NCBI RefSeq assembly: GCF_025751435.1 | Contig: NZ_JAOWKY010000002.1 | Location: 248,001 to 312,000, forward strand | DNA from: Albidovulum marisflavi | GTDB lineage: Bacteria; Pseudomonadota; Alphaproteobacteria; Rhodobacterales; Rhodobacteraceae | Reading direction: 5' to 3' | Length of the DNA: 64,000 bases | Shown here: one piece after another, positions 46,883 to 55,539 of the stretch | Layout of the letters: every line of letters starts with the position of its first letter | Position numbering within the stretch: the stretch's first letter is position 1 | Made by a program: the position numbers and the translations under genes | The notes under the pieces: model-generated | Databases searched by the model: none | The model's input: only the letters and a program-made list of their open reading frames with translations | Told to the model about the DNA's origin: nothing

Positions 46883-47917
46883 ATGACCATGACCAACAAA
46901 AGCAAGGCGGGCGCGATGCTGTCGCGCCGCAAGGTGATTCAATCCACCGGCGCGCTGACCGCGACCGGGCTTATCGGCCTGCCCTCGCGGCTCTTGGCCG
47001 CCGAGCCGGTCAGCGTGGCGGGCATCTACACCGTCCCCGTGGAACAGCAGTGGGTCAGCCGCATCCACAAGGCCGCGATGTCCCAGCAGGACGCCGGCGC
47101 GGTAACCTACACCTATTCGGAAAACACCGCGAACACCGACTACGCCCGCGTGATGCGGGAATATGCCGAAGGCGGCGCGAAACTGATCGTGGGCGAAATC
47201 TTCGGTGTCGAGGACGAGGCGCGCGAGGTCGTGGGCGATTATCCTGAAGTGGCCTTCCTGATGGGGTCCAGCTTCATGCACGACCCGGCCTATCCTAACC
47301 TTGCCGTCTTCGACAACTACATCCAGGACGCATCCTACCTGTCCGGCATCATCGCGGGCGCGATGACCCAGAGCGGCAACATCGGCATGGTCGGCGGCTT
47401 TCCGATCCCCGAGGTGAACCGTCTGATGAACGCCTTCATGGCGGGCGTCAGGGAAACCCGGGCGGACGCCAAGTTCCAGGTCAGCTTCATCGGCTCATGG
47501 TTCGATCCCCCGAAGGCCAAGGAAACCGCGTTCGCGATGATCGACGCGGGCGCGGACGTGATGTACGCCGAACGCTTCGGTGTGTCGGACGCCGCGATGG
47601 AGCGTGGCGTGCTTGCCGTCGGCAACGTGATCGACACGCAGGCCGATTACCCCGACACCGTCGTCGCCTCGGCCCTGTGGCACTTCGAACCGTCCTTCAA
47701 TGCCGCCCTGGCAAAGGTACAGGACGGCAGCTTCACCGCCGACAACTACGGCGTCTATTCCTACATGAAGGAAGGCGGATGTTCGCTCGCGCCCCTGGGT
47801 ACGTTCGAGGGCAAGGTACCCGAAGCGGCCATGGCTTTGGTCGCGGAACGCGAGGCGGCGATCAAGGACGGCAGCTTCTCGGTCGAGATCGACGACAGCG
47901 AACCGACCGCAGGCTGA
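46883..47917 (+). CDS. BMP-family ABC transporter substrate-binding protein (nucleoside type)
   Basis: A 344-residue basic-membrane-protein/PnrA-like receptor; relatives bind purine nucleosides or other nitrogenous ligands. The N-terminus has a twin-arginine signal (LSRRKVIQSTGALTATGLIG) with cleavage near LLAAEP. The mature domain shows YTYSENTANTDYARVMREYA and FETIVGMVGGFPIPEVNRLM-type segments. Start may be ATG 46889. Its stop overlaps the ATPase start by one base. Confidence 0.87.
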   Translation: MTMTNKSKAGAMLSRRKVIQSTGALTATGLIGLPSRLLAAEPVSVAGIYTVPVEQQWVSRIHKAAMSQQDAGAVTYTYSENTANTDYARVMREYAEGGAKLIVGEIFGVEDEAREVVGDYPEVAFLMGSSFMHDPAYPNLAVFDNYIQDASYLSGIIAGAMTQSGNIGMVGGFPIPEVNRLMNAFMAGVRETRADAKFQVSFIGSWFDPPKAKETAFAMIDAGADVMYAERFGVSDAAMERGVLAVGNVIDTQADYPDTVVASALWHFEPSFNAALAKVQDGSFTADNYGVYSYMKEGGCSLAPLGTFEGKVPEAAMALVAEREAAIKDGSFSVEIDDSEPTAG

Positions 47918-49461
47918 TGGGCGGGCAGGCGCAGGCGCGGGCCGTCCTGCGCCTTTCGGGCATCACGAAGCGGTTCGGATCGCTTGTGGCAAATGACGCG
48001 ATCACCTTCGACCTGCATGAGGGCGAGGTGATCGCGCTTTTGGGCGAAAACGGCGCGGGCAAGACCACGCTGATGAACATCCTGTTCGGCCACTACTCTG
48101 CCGACGAAGGATCGGTTAAATTGTTCGGCGCCCCCTTGCCCCCCGGAAATCCGCGCGCGGCTCTGGCCGCGGGCGTGGGCATGGTGCACCAGCACTTCAC
48201 CCTTGCCGACAACCTGACGGTGACAGAAAACATCACGCTGGGAACGGAGCCGCTGTGGCGGATGGGCCGAAGCCGCGCGGCGGCACGCAAGCGTGTCGAA
48301 GACCTGTCGCGCGATTTCGGGCTGGCCGTTCATCCGGACGCGCGCGTTGGCAACCTGAGCGTGGGCGAACGGCAGCGGGTCGAGATCCTCAAGGCGCTCT
48401 ACCGCGATGCGCGCATCCTCATCCTGGACGAACCGACCGCCGTTCTGACCCCGCAGGAGGCGGACGACCTGTTCGCGACGCTGAAGAAGGCCGTCGCGCG
48501 CGGCATGTCCGTCATCTTCATCAGTCACAAGCTGCACGAGGTGATGGCGATTTCGTCGCGCGTGCTGGTCCTGCGCCACGGCAAGCTGGTGGGCGAGGTT
48601 CGGACCGCCGACACGGACAAGCATCAACTGGCGACAATGATGGTCGGCGCCGAGGTGGCCGAGCTTGAGGTCAGGCCACACGCGCCAGGCCCTGTGCTGC
48701 TGGCCCTGAAAGGCGTGTCCACACCCGCGCGAGGCAACGTCACGGGTCTGCGGAACGTGACGCTCGACCTGCGCGCGGGCCAGATCACAGGGCTTGCCGG
48801 CGTGTCGGGCAACGGCCAGGCGGCGCTGGCCGCCCTGATCGGAGGCCTGGAGTTGCCGGACAAGGGCGAGATGACGCTGGACGGCGCAAGCGTCGAGGGC
48901 TGGTCACCCCGCCAGGCGGTCGATGCGGGCGTGGCGCGCATCCCCGAGGACCGGCACACGACCGGCACCGTCGCGGATTTCACGCTGACGGAAAACGCGA
49001 TCCTGGAAAGCTACGGCGATGCGAAGTTCAGCCGGAAAGGCTGGATGGACTGGCGCGCGGCGGAGGGCTTCGCACAGGATATCATCGCAAGATACGACGT
49101 GCGCTGCCCAGGCCCCGCCACCCGCATCCGGCTTCTGTCGGGGGGCAACATGCAAAAGCTGATCCTGGGCCGCGTTCTTGAGCGCGGGCCGAAGATCATC
49201 CTGGCGAACCAGCCGGTCCGCGGGCTCGACATCGGGGCTGTGACCTATGTTCACCAGCGCCTTCTGCAAGCGCGCGACGAGAGCGCGGCGGTTCTGCTGA
49301 TTTCCGAGGACCTGGACGAGGTCATGGCGCTGTCGGACGTGATCCACGTGATCTCCGAGGGCAGGCTGTCCCCCGGCTTTGCGCGGGGCGCGATGACACC
49401 CGCGCAGCTGGGCGTGTGGATGGCCGGGCACGGGTTCGAAAGATCTGATCATGCGGCTTGA
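47917..49461 (+). CDS. ABC transporter ATPase with two nucleotide-binding domains
   Basis: A 514-residue protein of the sugar/nucleoside (YufO/RbsA-like) class. The first domain is canonical (Walker A GENGAGKTTLMNILF, signature LSVGERQRVEI, Walker B ILILDEPTAVLT); the second has the usual degenerate Walker A (VSGNGQAALAAL, no Lys) with signature LSGGNMQKLILGRVL. ATG 47917 shares its A with the preceding TGA. It overlaps the permease gene by 11 bases. Confidence 0.92.
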   Translation: MGGQAQARAVLRLSGITKRFGSLVANDAITFDLHEGEVIALLGENGAGKTTLMNILFGHYSADEGSVKLFGAPLPPGNPRAALAAGVGMVHQHFTLADNLTVTENITLGTEPLWRMGRSRAAARKRVEDLSRDFGLAVHPDARVGNLSVGERQRVEILKALYRDARILILDEPTAVLTPQEADDLFATLKKAVARGMSVIFISHKLHEVMAISSRVLVLRHGKLVGEVRTADTDKHQLATMMVGAEVAELEVRPHAPGPVLLALKGVSTPARGNVTGLRNVTLDLRAGQITGLAGVSGNGQAALAALIGGLELPDKGEMTLDGASVEGWSPRQAVDAGVARIPEDRHTTGTVADFTLTENAILESYGDAKFSRKGWMDWRAAEGFAQDIIARYDVRCPGPATRIRLLSGGNMQKLILGRVLERGPKIILANQPVRGLDIGAVTYVHQRLLQARDESAAVLLISEDLDEVMALSDVIHVISEGRLSPGFARGAMTPAQLGVWMAGHGFERSDHAA

Positions 49462-50500
49462 GCCGATTGCAGACCCCGGCCTCGGCCGGACACTGGGCTT
49501 TCCTGCTGCGGCGCTTGCGGCGACGTTGGCCTTTGCGATGGCGCTGGCAATGGCGGCAGGCGCCGATCCGCTGGTGGTGCTGGGGCTGATGATAAAGGGC
49601 GCGGCGGGGTCGAAATTCGCGCTTCTGGAAACGCTGAACCGCGCGACGCCGTTGATCTTCACCGGGCTCGCGGTCGCGGTCGCGTTTCGCGCGAAGCTGT
49701 GGAACATCGGCGCCGAGGCGCAGCTTTACGCGGGCGCAATAATCGCCGTGCTTCTGGGCACCGGCGCGGTCGCCCTGCCCTGGCCGCTTCTTCTACCCCT
49801 GTCCGCACTGGCTGCCGCGGTCGCAGGATCGCTGGTGCTGCTGGGCCCCGCGACGCTGAAACTTCGCTTCGGCGTGGATGAGGTCGTGACCACGCTGCTG
49901 TTCAATTTCATCATGCTCCTGTTCGTGTCCTACCTGCTGGAAGGGCCGATGAAGGATCCTGCGGGCATGGGATGGCCCAAGTCGCAAAGACTGATCGCTG
50001 ACGCGCGGCTGCCCCGGATCGCGGATGGTCTGAGGCTGCACTGGGGCTTCCTCCTGGCGCTGATCGCGGCCGCGGGCGTCTGGATCGTCCAGACCCGCAC
50101 CACGCTCGGATACGAAATGCGCGCCGTCGGCCTGAACCCAACGGCCGCGCGCTTTGCCGGGCTGCCCGTCGGCCGCATCATGATCAAGACCGCGCTTCTA
50201 TCGGGCGGGCTGGCCGCGCTTGCGGGCTGGTCCGAGGTCGCGGGCCTGAAAGGAAGCCTGACGCTCGATCTGTCGCCGGGCTTCGGCTACACCGGGATCA
50301 TCGTCGCGATGCTGGCCTTGCTGAACCCTTTGGGCGTGGTGGTGTCCGCGCTGTTTGTCGCAGGCGTCTTCGTCGGCGCGGATTCCATGAGCCGGGCGAT
50401 TGGCGTGCCCACCTACATCGCCGATGCGCTGCTGGCTGCGTCGCTTCTGTTCATGGTGCTCGCGCTGCTTCTGGCGCGGGTGAGGGTCAGGAGGGGCTGA
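49451..50500 (+). CDS. BMP-type ABC transporter permease 1
   Basis: A 349-residue permease of the branched/BPD_transp_2 class (YufP-like) with about eight to ten hydrophobic segments; LWNIGAEAQLYAGAIIAVLL and LKLRFGVDEVVTTLLFNFIM are characteristic. It overlaps both the ATPase (11 bases) and the next permease (one base). Confidence 0.9.
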   Translation: MRLEPIADPGLGRTLGFPAAALAATLAFAMALAMAAGADPLVVLGLMIKGAAGSKFALLETLNRATPLIFTGLAVAVAFRAKLWNIGAEAQLYAGAIIAVLLGTGAVALPWPLLLPLSALAAAVAGSLVLLGPATLKLRFGVDEVVTTLLFNFIMLLFVSYLLEGPMKDPAGMGWPKSQRLIADARLPRIADGLRLHWGFLLALIAAAGVWIVQTRTTLGYEMRAVGLNPTAARFAGLPVGRIMIKTALLSGGLAALAGWSEVAGLKGSLTLDLSPGFGYTGIIVAMLALLNPLGVVVSALFVAGVFVGADSMSRAIGVPTYIADALLAASLLFMVLALLLARVRVRRG

Positions 50501-51444
50501 TGGAGATCCTCGACATCCTTCTGTCGGCAACCTTCTGGGCCGCGGCAATCCGCATCGCGAGCCCGCTGATCTTCGCCACGATGGGCGAGCTGATCTGCGA
50601 ACGCGCAGGCGTCCTGAATCTGGGCATCGAGGGGATCATGATCGCGGGCGCCTTCACCGGCTGGTTCGCGGTCTACGCGGGCATGCCTCTGCCAGCCGGG
50701 GTCTTGATGGCGCTTCTGATCGGGATGGCGTTCGGCGCGCTGCACGGCATGCTGACGGTGCCCTTCGGCCTGTCGCAGCATGTCGTGGGCCTGGGCGTCA
50801 CGCTGCTTGCGACCTCGATGACCTATTTCACCTACCGCCTCGCCCTGCCCGAGGTAACCTCGCCCCCACGGATCGAGGCCTTTGCGGAATGGCCGGTTCC
50901 AGTTCTGTCAGACCTGCCGCTGGTCGGCCCGGCGCTGTTCAGCCAGTCCCCCTTGACCTACCTCGCTTTCGCGACAGTCGCGGCGGTGGCGTTCACCCTT
51001 CACCGGACGCCGCTCGGCCTTGCTCTGCGCGCGGTCGGCGAAAACCCGGCCTCGGTCGAGGCGCAGGGATTGTCCGTCACCGGCCTTCGGATCGGCGCGG
51101 TCATGGCAGGATCCGGGCTCATGGCGGTCGGGGGGGCGTTCCTGACGATGTCGGCCTTCAATTCCTTCTTCTTCGAGATGGTGAACGGGCGCGGATGGAT
51201 CTGCATCGCGCTGGTAGTGTTCGGCGCCTGGAAGCCCTGGAAATCGCTGTTGGGCGCGATCCTTTTCGCCGCATTCGACGCGCTGCAGATCAGGCTCCAG
51301 CAGACGCCGATCGGCGCGCATGTGCCCTACCAGGTCTTCCTGATGATGCCCTTCGCGCTTTCGATCCTGGCGCTGATCCTGATGTCGCGGCGAGCCGAGG
51401 TTCCTGCGGCGCTCATGGTGCCCTACAACAAGGGGGAAAGGTGA
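50500..51444 (+). CDS. BMP-type ABC transporter permease 2
   Basis: A 314-residue permease (YufQ-like), companion of the previous one; GELICERAGVLNLGIEGIM is the family signature. The stop shares one base with the ATG of the deaminase-like gene, so the whole importer and the enzyme are co-transcribed. Confidence 0.9.
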   Translation: MEILDILLSATFWAAAIRIASPLIFATMGELICERAGVLNLGIEGIMIAGAFTGWFAVYAGMPLPAGVLMALLIGMAFGALHGMLTVPFGLSQHVVGLGVTLLATSMTYFTYRLALPEVTSPPRIEAFAEWPVPVLSDLPLVGPALFSQSPLTYLAFATVAAVAFTLHRTPLGLALRAVGENPASVEAQGLSVTGLRIGAVMAGSGLMAVGGAFLTMSAFNSFFFEMVNGRGWICIALVVFGAWKPWKSLLGAILFAAFDALQIRLQQTPIGAHVPYQVFLMMPFALSILALILMSRRAEVPAALMVPYNKGER

Positions 51445-52736
51445 TGTTCGATCTGATCGTGAAGGGCGGCACCCTGCCCGATGGCCGCGTCACCGACATC
51501 GGGATCAAGGGCGACCGGATCGCCGCGGTCGAGCTGCTTGAGGACGCCGAGGCGCGCGAGGTGATCGATGCGACGGGCGATCTTGTCTGCCCACCCTTCG
51601 TGGACCCCCATTTCCACATGGACGCGACACTTTCCTACGGGCTGCCGCGCGTAAACGCTTCGGGCACGCTCCTGGAGGGCATCGCGCTTTGGGGAGAGCT
51701 GCGGGAAATCGCGACAGTGGAAGAGATGGTGGAACGCGCGCTCGCCTATTGCGACTGGGCGGTTGGAATGGGCCTTCTGGCGATCCGCACCCATGTGGAC
51801 ACGACCCCCGACCACTTGCGGGGCGTCACCGCGATGCTTGAGGTCAAGCGCAGGGTCGCGGACTACATCGACCTGCAGCTCGTGGCCTTTCCCCAGGACG
51901 GGCTTTATCGCACCACGACCGGGCGCGAAAACCTGATCCGCGCGCTCGACATGGGTGTCGACGTTGTGGGCGGCATCCCGCATTTCGAACGCACGATGGA
52001 GGACGGCCGCGACAGCGTACGGGACCTGGCGCGCATCGCCGCCGACCGCGGGCTGATGCTGGACCTGCACTGTGACGAAACCGACGACCCCATGAGCCGT
52101 CACGTTGAAACACTCGCGGCCGAGGTCACGCGCCACGGCCTTGGCGCACGCGCGGCAGGCAGCCACCTGACCTCGATGCACTCGATGGATAACTACTACG
52201 TCTCGAAACTGCTGCCGCTGATCGCAGAAAGCGGCATGACGGCGATCCCCAACCCCCTGATCAACATCACGCTGCAGGGTCGTCACGATACTTTCCCCAA
52301 GCGCAGGGGACTGACCCGCGTGAAAGAGATGCTGGGCCTCGGCATCACTGTGGGCTGGGGGCAGGATTGCGTCCTCGACCCCTGGTATTCGCTTGGCACC
52401 GCCGACATGCTGGACGTTGCCTTCATGGGGTTGCACGTCGCGCAGATGACCCATCCGGCCGAGATGGCGAAATGCTTCGACATGGTGACCGAGGGCAACG
52501 CTCGGATCATGAACCTCGACGGCTACGGAATACGCCCCGGAGCGAAGGCATCACTGGTGCTCCTGGACGCAGGCAGCCCGACCGAGGCGCTGCGACTGCG
52601 GCCTGCCCGGCTTGCGGTGATTTCCAAGGGCAAGGTCGTGTCCCGGACAGCACGTGGAAATCACGACCTCGCCATCGATGGTCGCCCCCCTATTGCCCGT
52701 CGGCGCGCACTGGATATTTCACGAGACACAGCATGA
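51444..52736 (+). CDS. cytosine-deaminase-like metal-dependent amidohydrolase
   Basis: A 430-residue TIM-barrel amidohydrolase of the CodA branch. Metal ligands are visible in PPFVDPHFHMDATLSYG (HxH), a His in LDLHCDETDDP and SHLTSMHSM, and the metal-bridging Asp in GWGQDCVLDPWYS. CodA-type enzymes deaminate cytosine, isoguanine or related rings; here co-transcription with a nucleoside-type importer suggests a purine/pyrimidine-like or other cyclic nitrogen substrate. Last gene of the accessory run, 46 bases before tRNA-Ser. Confidence 0.87.
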   Translation: MFDLIVKGGTLPDGRVTDIGIKGDRIAAVELLEDAEAREVIDATGDLVCPPFVDPHFHMDATLSYGLPRVNASGTLLEGIALWGELREIATVEEMVERALAYCDWAVGMGLLAIRTHVDTTPDHLRGVTAMLEVKRRVADYIDLQLVAFPQDGLYRTTTGRENLIRALDMGVDVVGGIPHFERTMEDGRDSVRDLARIAADRGLMLDLHCDETDDPMSRHVETLAAEVTRHGLGARAAGSHLTSMHSMDNYYVSKLLPLIAESGMTAIPNPLINITLQGRHDTFPKRRGLTRVKEMLGLGITVGWGQDCVLDPWYSLGTADMLDVAFMGLHVAQMTHPAEMAKCFDMVTEGNARIMNLDGYGIRPGAKASLVLLDAGSPTEALRLRPARLAVISKGKVVSRTARGNHDLAIDGRPPIARRRALDISRDTA

Positions 52737-52781
52737 CTTTGCCCTTGTTTCGCCCCCCCTACCCCTGATAGAGCGGCAGGC

Positions 52782-52871
52782 GGAGTGGTGGCCGAGTGGT
52801 CGAAGGCACACCCCTGCTAAGGGTGCAGACGGGAAACCGTCTCGAGGGTTCGAATCCCTTCCACTCCGCCA
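52782..52871 (+). tRNA. tRNA-Ser (GCT)
   Basis: Class II tRNA with acceptor GGAGTGG/CCACTCC, anticodon loop CTGCTAA (GCT at 52816-52818), a long variable arm (GACGG/CCGTC) and encoded CCA (52869-52871). The accessory island begins right after it, which fits use of its 3' end as an integration site. Confidence 0.97.
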
Positions 52872-52978
52872 CAATCCCTGTTGCGAACACCGACAGGCGC
52901 CTATCGCGGCGCGGAAATAGTCGTGTTTTCAAAGGGCTTTGCTACTCCCATGCGAACCTCTGAGGCCGCGCGCCGGGC

Positions 52979-53209
52979 CTATTCCGGGCTCTGAACGGCG
53001 CTCCGTCTCTGTTCGAGCGAACCTCGCCGAAATCGGTTCGGTCGGATTTTCCCTCGTTTTTCCAATGACCTGAGTTTTAACCCCGCCAAAACTTCGCCCC
53101 TTGTGTCCATCCCCTTCGTGGGGAACAAAGCCGTAACACCGGAGAGGCGCAGTTGGTCATCAACCAACGTGATGCTGACGGCAGATGCGGGGCGCGAAGT
53201 CAGTTTCAT
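52979..53209 (-). CDS. possible small third ORF of the PLD module
   Basis: A 76-residue frame whose ATG overlaps the PLD-gene stop as ATGA (53206-53209), the same coupling seen between the two larger genes. It is basic, especially near the C-terminus, and matches no family I recognise. Because the start signal is exactly of the operon type I list it, but it may be chance or the remnant of a longer gene. Confidence 0.35.
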   Translation of the reverse strand: MKLTSRPASAVSITLVDDQLRLSGVTALFPTKGMDTRGEVLAGLKLRSLEKRGKIRPNRFRRGSLEQRRSAVQSPE

Positions 53210-55539
53210 ATCCCGAGCGCTGGTCCAAACCGCGAGGCCAGTTTGGCGTCCAGTTCTTGCAGCCGGGCGAGGTCAGCTTCGTCGGCGGAGGCGATCGCCT
53301 TGATCTGAGTTTCCAGGTCTGCAGTGAGCGCGCCGAGGGCTTTCTGAATCGGAGCAAGCGACCGACTGGCCTGAGCCCCTCGAACGGCCATCTGTGCTGC
53401 GAATTTCGCCGTTGCGAGGTAATCCAGAACCCGCGTGTGCTCGCTCTCATCGTCTTCGACCTGAAGGGACTGTAGCGCGCGGATCGTCCCAAAATGCTGG
53501 CGCAGCAATCGCCCAATCAGACGCGGCCACTCAGTGCTATCCTTCGTTTCCAATGGAAGCACCTGATGGTCTTTTGCTTGTCCGGCAACGGGCATCGCCC
53601 CAGCCAAGACGATTTGCAGGAGGGCGCGCAAGCGAACCAGTTCAGCTGTTGTTATGGGGCTGCACTTGAGCGCCGTTGTTCGCTTCTCAAAGGCCTTCAC
53701 AGCGTCGACATACTTCTTGGCTGTTGCTGTGACGTGAGCTCGCCGAGCTGGATTGGTTGTATTGTCAGCAGAATTCAGCCCTTCGGCATCTGTATCCTCA
53801 GCCTTGGCCGGTTCGGTAGTTCGCAGGTCGGTGGCTGCGTCTTCCAGCATGGCGCGTTCTTCGTCTTCTGACAGATCTTCAGATACAAGGCCGATGAGGC
53901 GGTTAAGGCAGGCATTGATCATCCCGGCCGGGTCATCCTCGCGCGTGCGAGACCACGCCGTCTGTGTGTCCTTCTCTGCTCTTGATCGATTGCGTGCAGC
54001 CACGAACGCCTCGTAGGGCAGCACTTGATGGGACTGCTCTGTGTCGGTCTGCGTAGTCGGCGTCACGCTGCGGGATGACACGATGCCCGAGTTCCTGCTC
54101 TGCTCGGATTCCTCGAGCATCTCCAGTTCGTTGAGAGCTTCTAAAATTGTCAGATCTTCCTGGTCGAGCTCGGCTAGGCTATCGACAAGCGTTCGCTTCC
54201 GCCCCCTTCGGACAGGAAGCGTGGAGGACGACAGTATCTCAAGATCAACGATTGAGGCTGGTGCAGACCAGGTTCCGGCGTGGCCAACGAGGCGTGCGAC
54301 CCTCGGGCGTCGGAGATCAGGATCGATGGCCCACCTGTTGTTTCCGCCGGTTTCGATTTGAAGTACCTGCGTCAGTTCCTGGTAGTCGCGGTCAAACAAC
54401 CTGATTTCGGAAGCATCCAGCGCACCATCGTTCGGGGGGCGCCAGACCAATTCTCCACCACGGAGTTCGAAATTGCCTGCATCGGCGGGCAATACTTCTA
54501 CAGATGCGGGTCGCTCCCGCTCTTCGCGTGCAGGCAAATCTGACAGGCTGACGGGGTTTTCTTCGTATCCCTCCAGGTCGAGCGCTGCCAGCGCCGTGCC
54601 GATTGGAACGCGTTTGTAAATCCCGGCCTCGGCATTGCCCGGGACATCGGCAGATCCAAGCAATGCAGGGGTCGAGCAATTCATGCTGCCTGAGATCACA
54701 TGATCCGACTCTTCACCAAGGGCCACAATGAGCTTGGCGTGAGTGAAGCGCGACGAGCGCTCAGACCCAGCATTGAAGATGCGCAGATTCTCATGCCTTC
54801 CGAGGTTTTCAACGGGAAACAGGCCTGCAGCGGGTTGAATAAGGATGTCCGTTGGCGGCATCCCCAGGACCGACCGTAGGCGTCTCAATCCTTCCAGTCT
54901 TTCGTCCCAATAAGGCGACAGGACAATGAGGCGGCGGATCGGGTCAGTACCGATACTGGCTGCGATCTGATCAAGAATGGTGTCCTCGGGACGGTCGATG
55001 ATCAGACGGATGTCGTCGCGGTCGGTCATGGTTTCGTCGGCCATGGCTGTTCGCAGCCAAGATGCGTGCCTCAAGGCTCGGTCAAGTGCCGAGGAAAACC
55101 ACGGATCGTCGTTGGGCACGTGGCGCGCTATGTACCGCATTGCCTGTCCGAAGAGCGGGATGAATTCAGGGTTGTCTGCGGTGTAGGCAAGATCGGCGAC
55201 CAATTCTCGATTTCCGCCAAGACCCAATCCAGTCAGGTTTGCGGAACCGATCATCAGCCGGCCCTTCGCGGCACCTGCCAAAAGAGTGATCTTGGGGTGG
55301 AAGGCGCCAGGCATCGTGGCCTTCACCACATGGTAGAGTGTGCCGGCATAGCGTGGCGGTCCGAACTCATCAAAGCTCATGTTGAGCATTCCGCGGTCCG
55401 CCAGAACGGTGATGTTCCGGCATCCGCCACCCCGCAGCCTCGGGAACGGCACATCTTCAAATGCCTGCGCCGAGAAGGCGTAGGTCGTCATGAAAGCGGA
55501 GTCGTATCCACTTCCCGAGAAAGCTTCGTAATACTTCAT
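53206..55539 (-). CDS. phospholipase-D-fold (HKD) protein, putative defence nuclease
   Basis: A 777-residue protein with two PLD half-sites in the first 310 residues: HPK (H81, K83) with GSANLTGLGLGGNRE, and THAK (H267, K269) with GSMNCSTPALLG. These HxK...GSxN patterns mark the PLD/Nuc superfamily, whose members include nucleases in restriction and anti-phage systems. The C-terminal part (from about 420) is acidic, helical and unlike known domains. Base composition is lower in GC than the chromosome. Coupled by ATGA to the upstream DUF6361-like gene. Function inferred, not shown. Confidence 0.75.
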   Translation of the reverse strand: MKYYEAFSGSGYDSAFMTTYAFSAQAFEDVPFPRLRGGGCRNITVLADRGMLNMSFDEFGPPRYAGTLYHVVKATMPGAFHPKITLLAGAAKGRLMIGSANLTGLGLGGNRELVADLAYTADNPEFIPLFGQAMRYIARHVPNDDPWFSSALDRALRHASWLRTAMADETMTDRDDIRLIIDRPEDTILDQIAASIGTDPIRRLIVLSPYWDERLEGLRRLRSVLGMPPTDILIQPAAGLFPVENLGRHENLRIFNAGSERSSRFTHAKLIVALGEESDHVISGSMNCSTPALLGSADVPGNAEAGIYKRVPIGTALAALDLEGYEENPVSLSDLPAREERERPASVEVLPADAGNFELRGGELVWRPPNDGALDASEIRLFDRDYQELTQVLQIETGGNNRWAIDPDLRRPRVARLVGHAGTWSAPASIVDLEILSSSTLPVRRGRKRTLVDSLAELDQEDLTILEALNELEMLEESEQSRNSGIVSSRSVTPTTQTDTEQSHQVLPYEAFVAARNRSRAEKDTQTAWSRTREDDPAGMINACLNRLIGLVSEDLSEDEERAMLEDAATDLRTTEPAKAEDTDAEGLNSADNTTNPARRAHVTATAKKYVDAVKAFEKRTTALKCSPITTAELVRLRALLQIVLAGAMPVAGQAKDHQVLPLETKDSTEWPRLIGRLLRQHFGTIRALQSLQVEDDESEHTRVLDYLATAKFAAQMAVRGAQASRSLAPIQKALGALTADLETQIKAIASADEADLARLQELDAKLASRFGPALGI

